From assembly GCA_964652025.1 (NCBI GenBank), contig CAZYZX010000013.1:29535-93534 (forward strand): DNA of 64,000 nt, in the 5' to 3' direction. The notes beneath the pieces were generated by a model. That model searched no databases and was not told the DNA's origin. It was given only the letters and a program-made list of their open reading frames with translations. The stretch comes from JAEXOD01 sp964652025. Lineage in GTDB: Bacteria > Bacteroidota > Ignavibacteria > Ignavibacteriales > Melioribacteraceae. Made by a program: the position numbers and the translations under genes. Positions 63,751 through 64,000 of the stretch are shown in pieces; position 1 is the stretch's first letter; the number at the start of each line of letters is the position of its first letter.

Positions 63751-63764
63751 AAGATTAGGCAATT

Positions 63765-63940
63765 AGTGACAAGTAACGCATAACGAGTGACAAGTTTATT
63801 AGTGAGCAGTGAATAGTGAATGGTGAATAGTGAATAGCTACTAGTGAATTGTGATTAGCAACTATTTTTGCTTTTACTCTTCTAAAATCAACAAATTTTA
63901 ATACGTAAGCAGCAACTTTTGTATTTCGTTACTTGTCACT
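63765..63940. repeat. Long-range inverted repeat enclosing the heptad tract
   Basis: AGTGACAAGTAACG at 63765-63778 is exactly complementary to CGTTACTTGTCACT at 63927-63940, separated by 148 bp. Together with the inverse heptads it could form a long imperfect hairpin. The remaining interval from 63531 to 63688 upstream of the DUF2202 gene shows no gene. Confidence 0.75.
63802..63864 (+). repeat. Heptad repeat tract (GTGAATA type)
   Basis: Nine consecutive 7-mers run without a phase break: GTGAGCA, GTGAATA, GTGAATG, GTGAATA, GTGAATA, GCTACTA, GTGAATT, GTGATTA, GCAACTA. Stops occur in all three plus-strand frames. Related units in inverse orientation return at about 63930-63963. Confidence 0.85.
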
Positions 63941-63967
63941 ATTCACTAGTCACAAGTCACTATTAAC

Positions 63968-64000
63968 CAATCCTTGTTTTAATGGAATCGCCTCACGAAC
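63968..64000 (-). CRISPR. Possible terminal CRISPR repeat cut by the window edge
   Basis: Read on the minus strand from the last base, the sequence begins GTTCGTGAGGCGATTCC and continues ATTAAAACAAGGATTG (33 nt). This resembles known 36-37-nt repeats that start GT and end ACAAGGATTGAAAC. The last four bases are replaced here (GTTA), as in degenerate repeats at the trailer end of an array. Only one unit is inside the window, so the array, if real, lies to the right and would be read toward this side. Memory-based resemblance; no spacer can be seen. Confidence 0.45.

Noticed and set aside
63565..63762. Minus-strand 65-residue frame with repeated SSVVY
   Set aside because: It arises from the 14-bp tandem repeat tract. 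The repetitive peptide and lack of a ribosome site argue against a gene.
63802..63864. Heptad tract considered as a CRISPR array or minisatellite gene
   Set aside because: Units are only 7 bp with no spacers, and stops occur in every frame. It is a tandem repeat, distinct from the possible CRISPR repeat at the edge.

Overview
This is a very AT-rich bacterial segment (roughly 28-30% G+C by eye) from the Bacteroidota/Chlorobiota/Ignavibacteriota group, most likely an Ignavibacteria-like lineage. The evidence is the type IX secretion C-terminal sorting domains of the YPNPFNP...LLGQEV...SGVYFY type, a gingipain-like C25 peptidase with such a domain, a PorV/PorQ-family barrel, TonB receptors with carboxypeptidase-like N-terminal domains, DUF5686, and promoter-like TTGAC-N18-TATTTTT(A/G) signals. 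A 100-N run at 52158-52257 flanked by two copies of the same 55 bp shows that it is a scaffolded draft or metagenome assembly. No tRNA, rRNA, insertion sequence or prophage was recognised.

Layout. 1-7500: a surface-glycan cluster with a GT-C membrane enzyme (cut by the window start), a Wzx-type flippase, GT4, two tandem GT9 paralogues, GT2 and a WecG/TagA-family GT26. 7518-12830: a 1770-residue PorU-like C25 peptidase, divergent from the glycan genes with only 17 bp between start codons. 12862-13600: a DUF134 regulator and a His-rich NifX-like protein with a 14-bp palindrome in front. 13708-15796: MlaF-like ATPase and RadA. 15910-19279: the de novo NAD operon nadB-nadC-nadA. 19443-20571: MarR regulator plus pirin. 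20609-23370: dnaA, a secreted hydrolase overlapping its end, and a probable oriC with three DnaA boxes. 23371-25800: sugar-nucleotide epimerase, asparaginase and an HEGGH membrane protein. 25803-31498: a CheB-CheR-PAS fusion and a hybrid histidine kinase.

31594-35170: a cobalamin-riboswitch operon with a BtuB-like receptor and a BtuG-like beta-propeller lipoprotein. 35290-37048: an HD domain fused to a PycTM (Pycsar effector-type) membrane module, followed by SixA. 37051-39445: carbamoyltransferase, SxtJ-like and a 52-residue DUF5989 protein. 39574-49474: a five-gene operon of TonB receptor, secreted FN3-like protein, PorV/PorQ barrel, IPT/propeller lipoprotein and T9SS-sorted propeller protein. 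49730-62049: a probable seven-gene transcription unit of DUF5686 outer-membrane protein, MBL hydrolase, RecD2, Dna2-like helicase-nuclease, and a histidine kinase/response regulator/hybrid kinase set. 62115-63530: a small membrane protein and a DUF2202 lipoprotein. 63531-64000: non-coding DNA with tandem repeats, heptad repeats, a long inverted repeat, and at the very edge what looks like a single terminal CRISPR repeat.

The best leads for something new are the HD-PycTM protein without a visible cyclase, the possible CRISPR array starting at the right edge, the BtuB/BtuG-like vitamin B12 locus outside Bacteroides, the carbamoyltransferase/SxtJ/DUF5989 cassette, and the TonB/PorV/propeller operon. 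All functional names come from motif reading without database searches.
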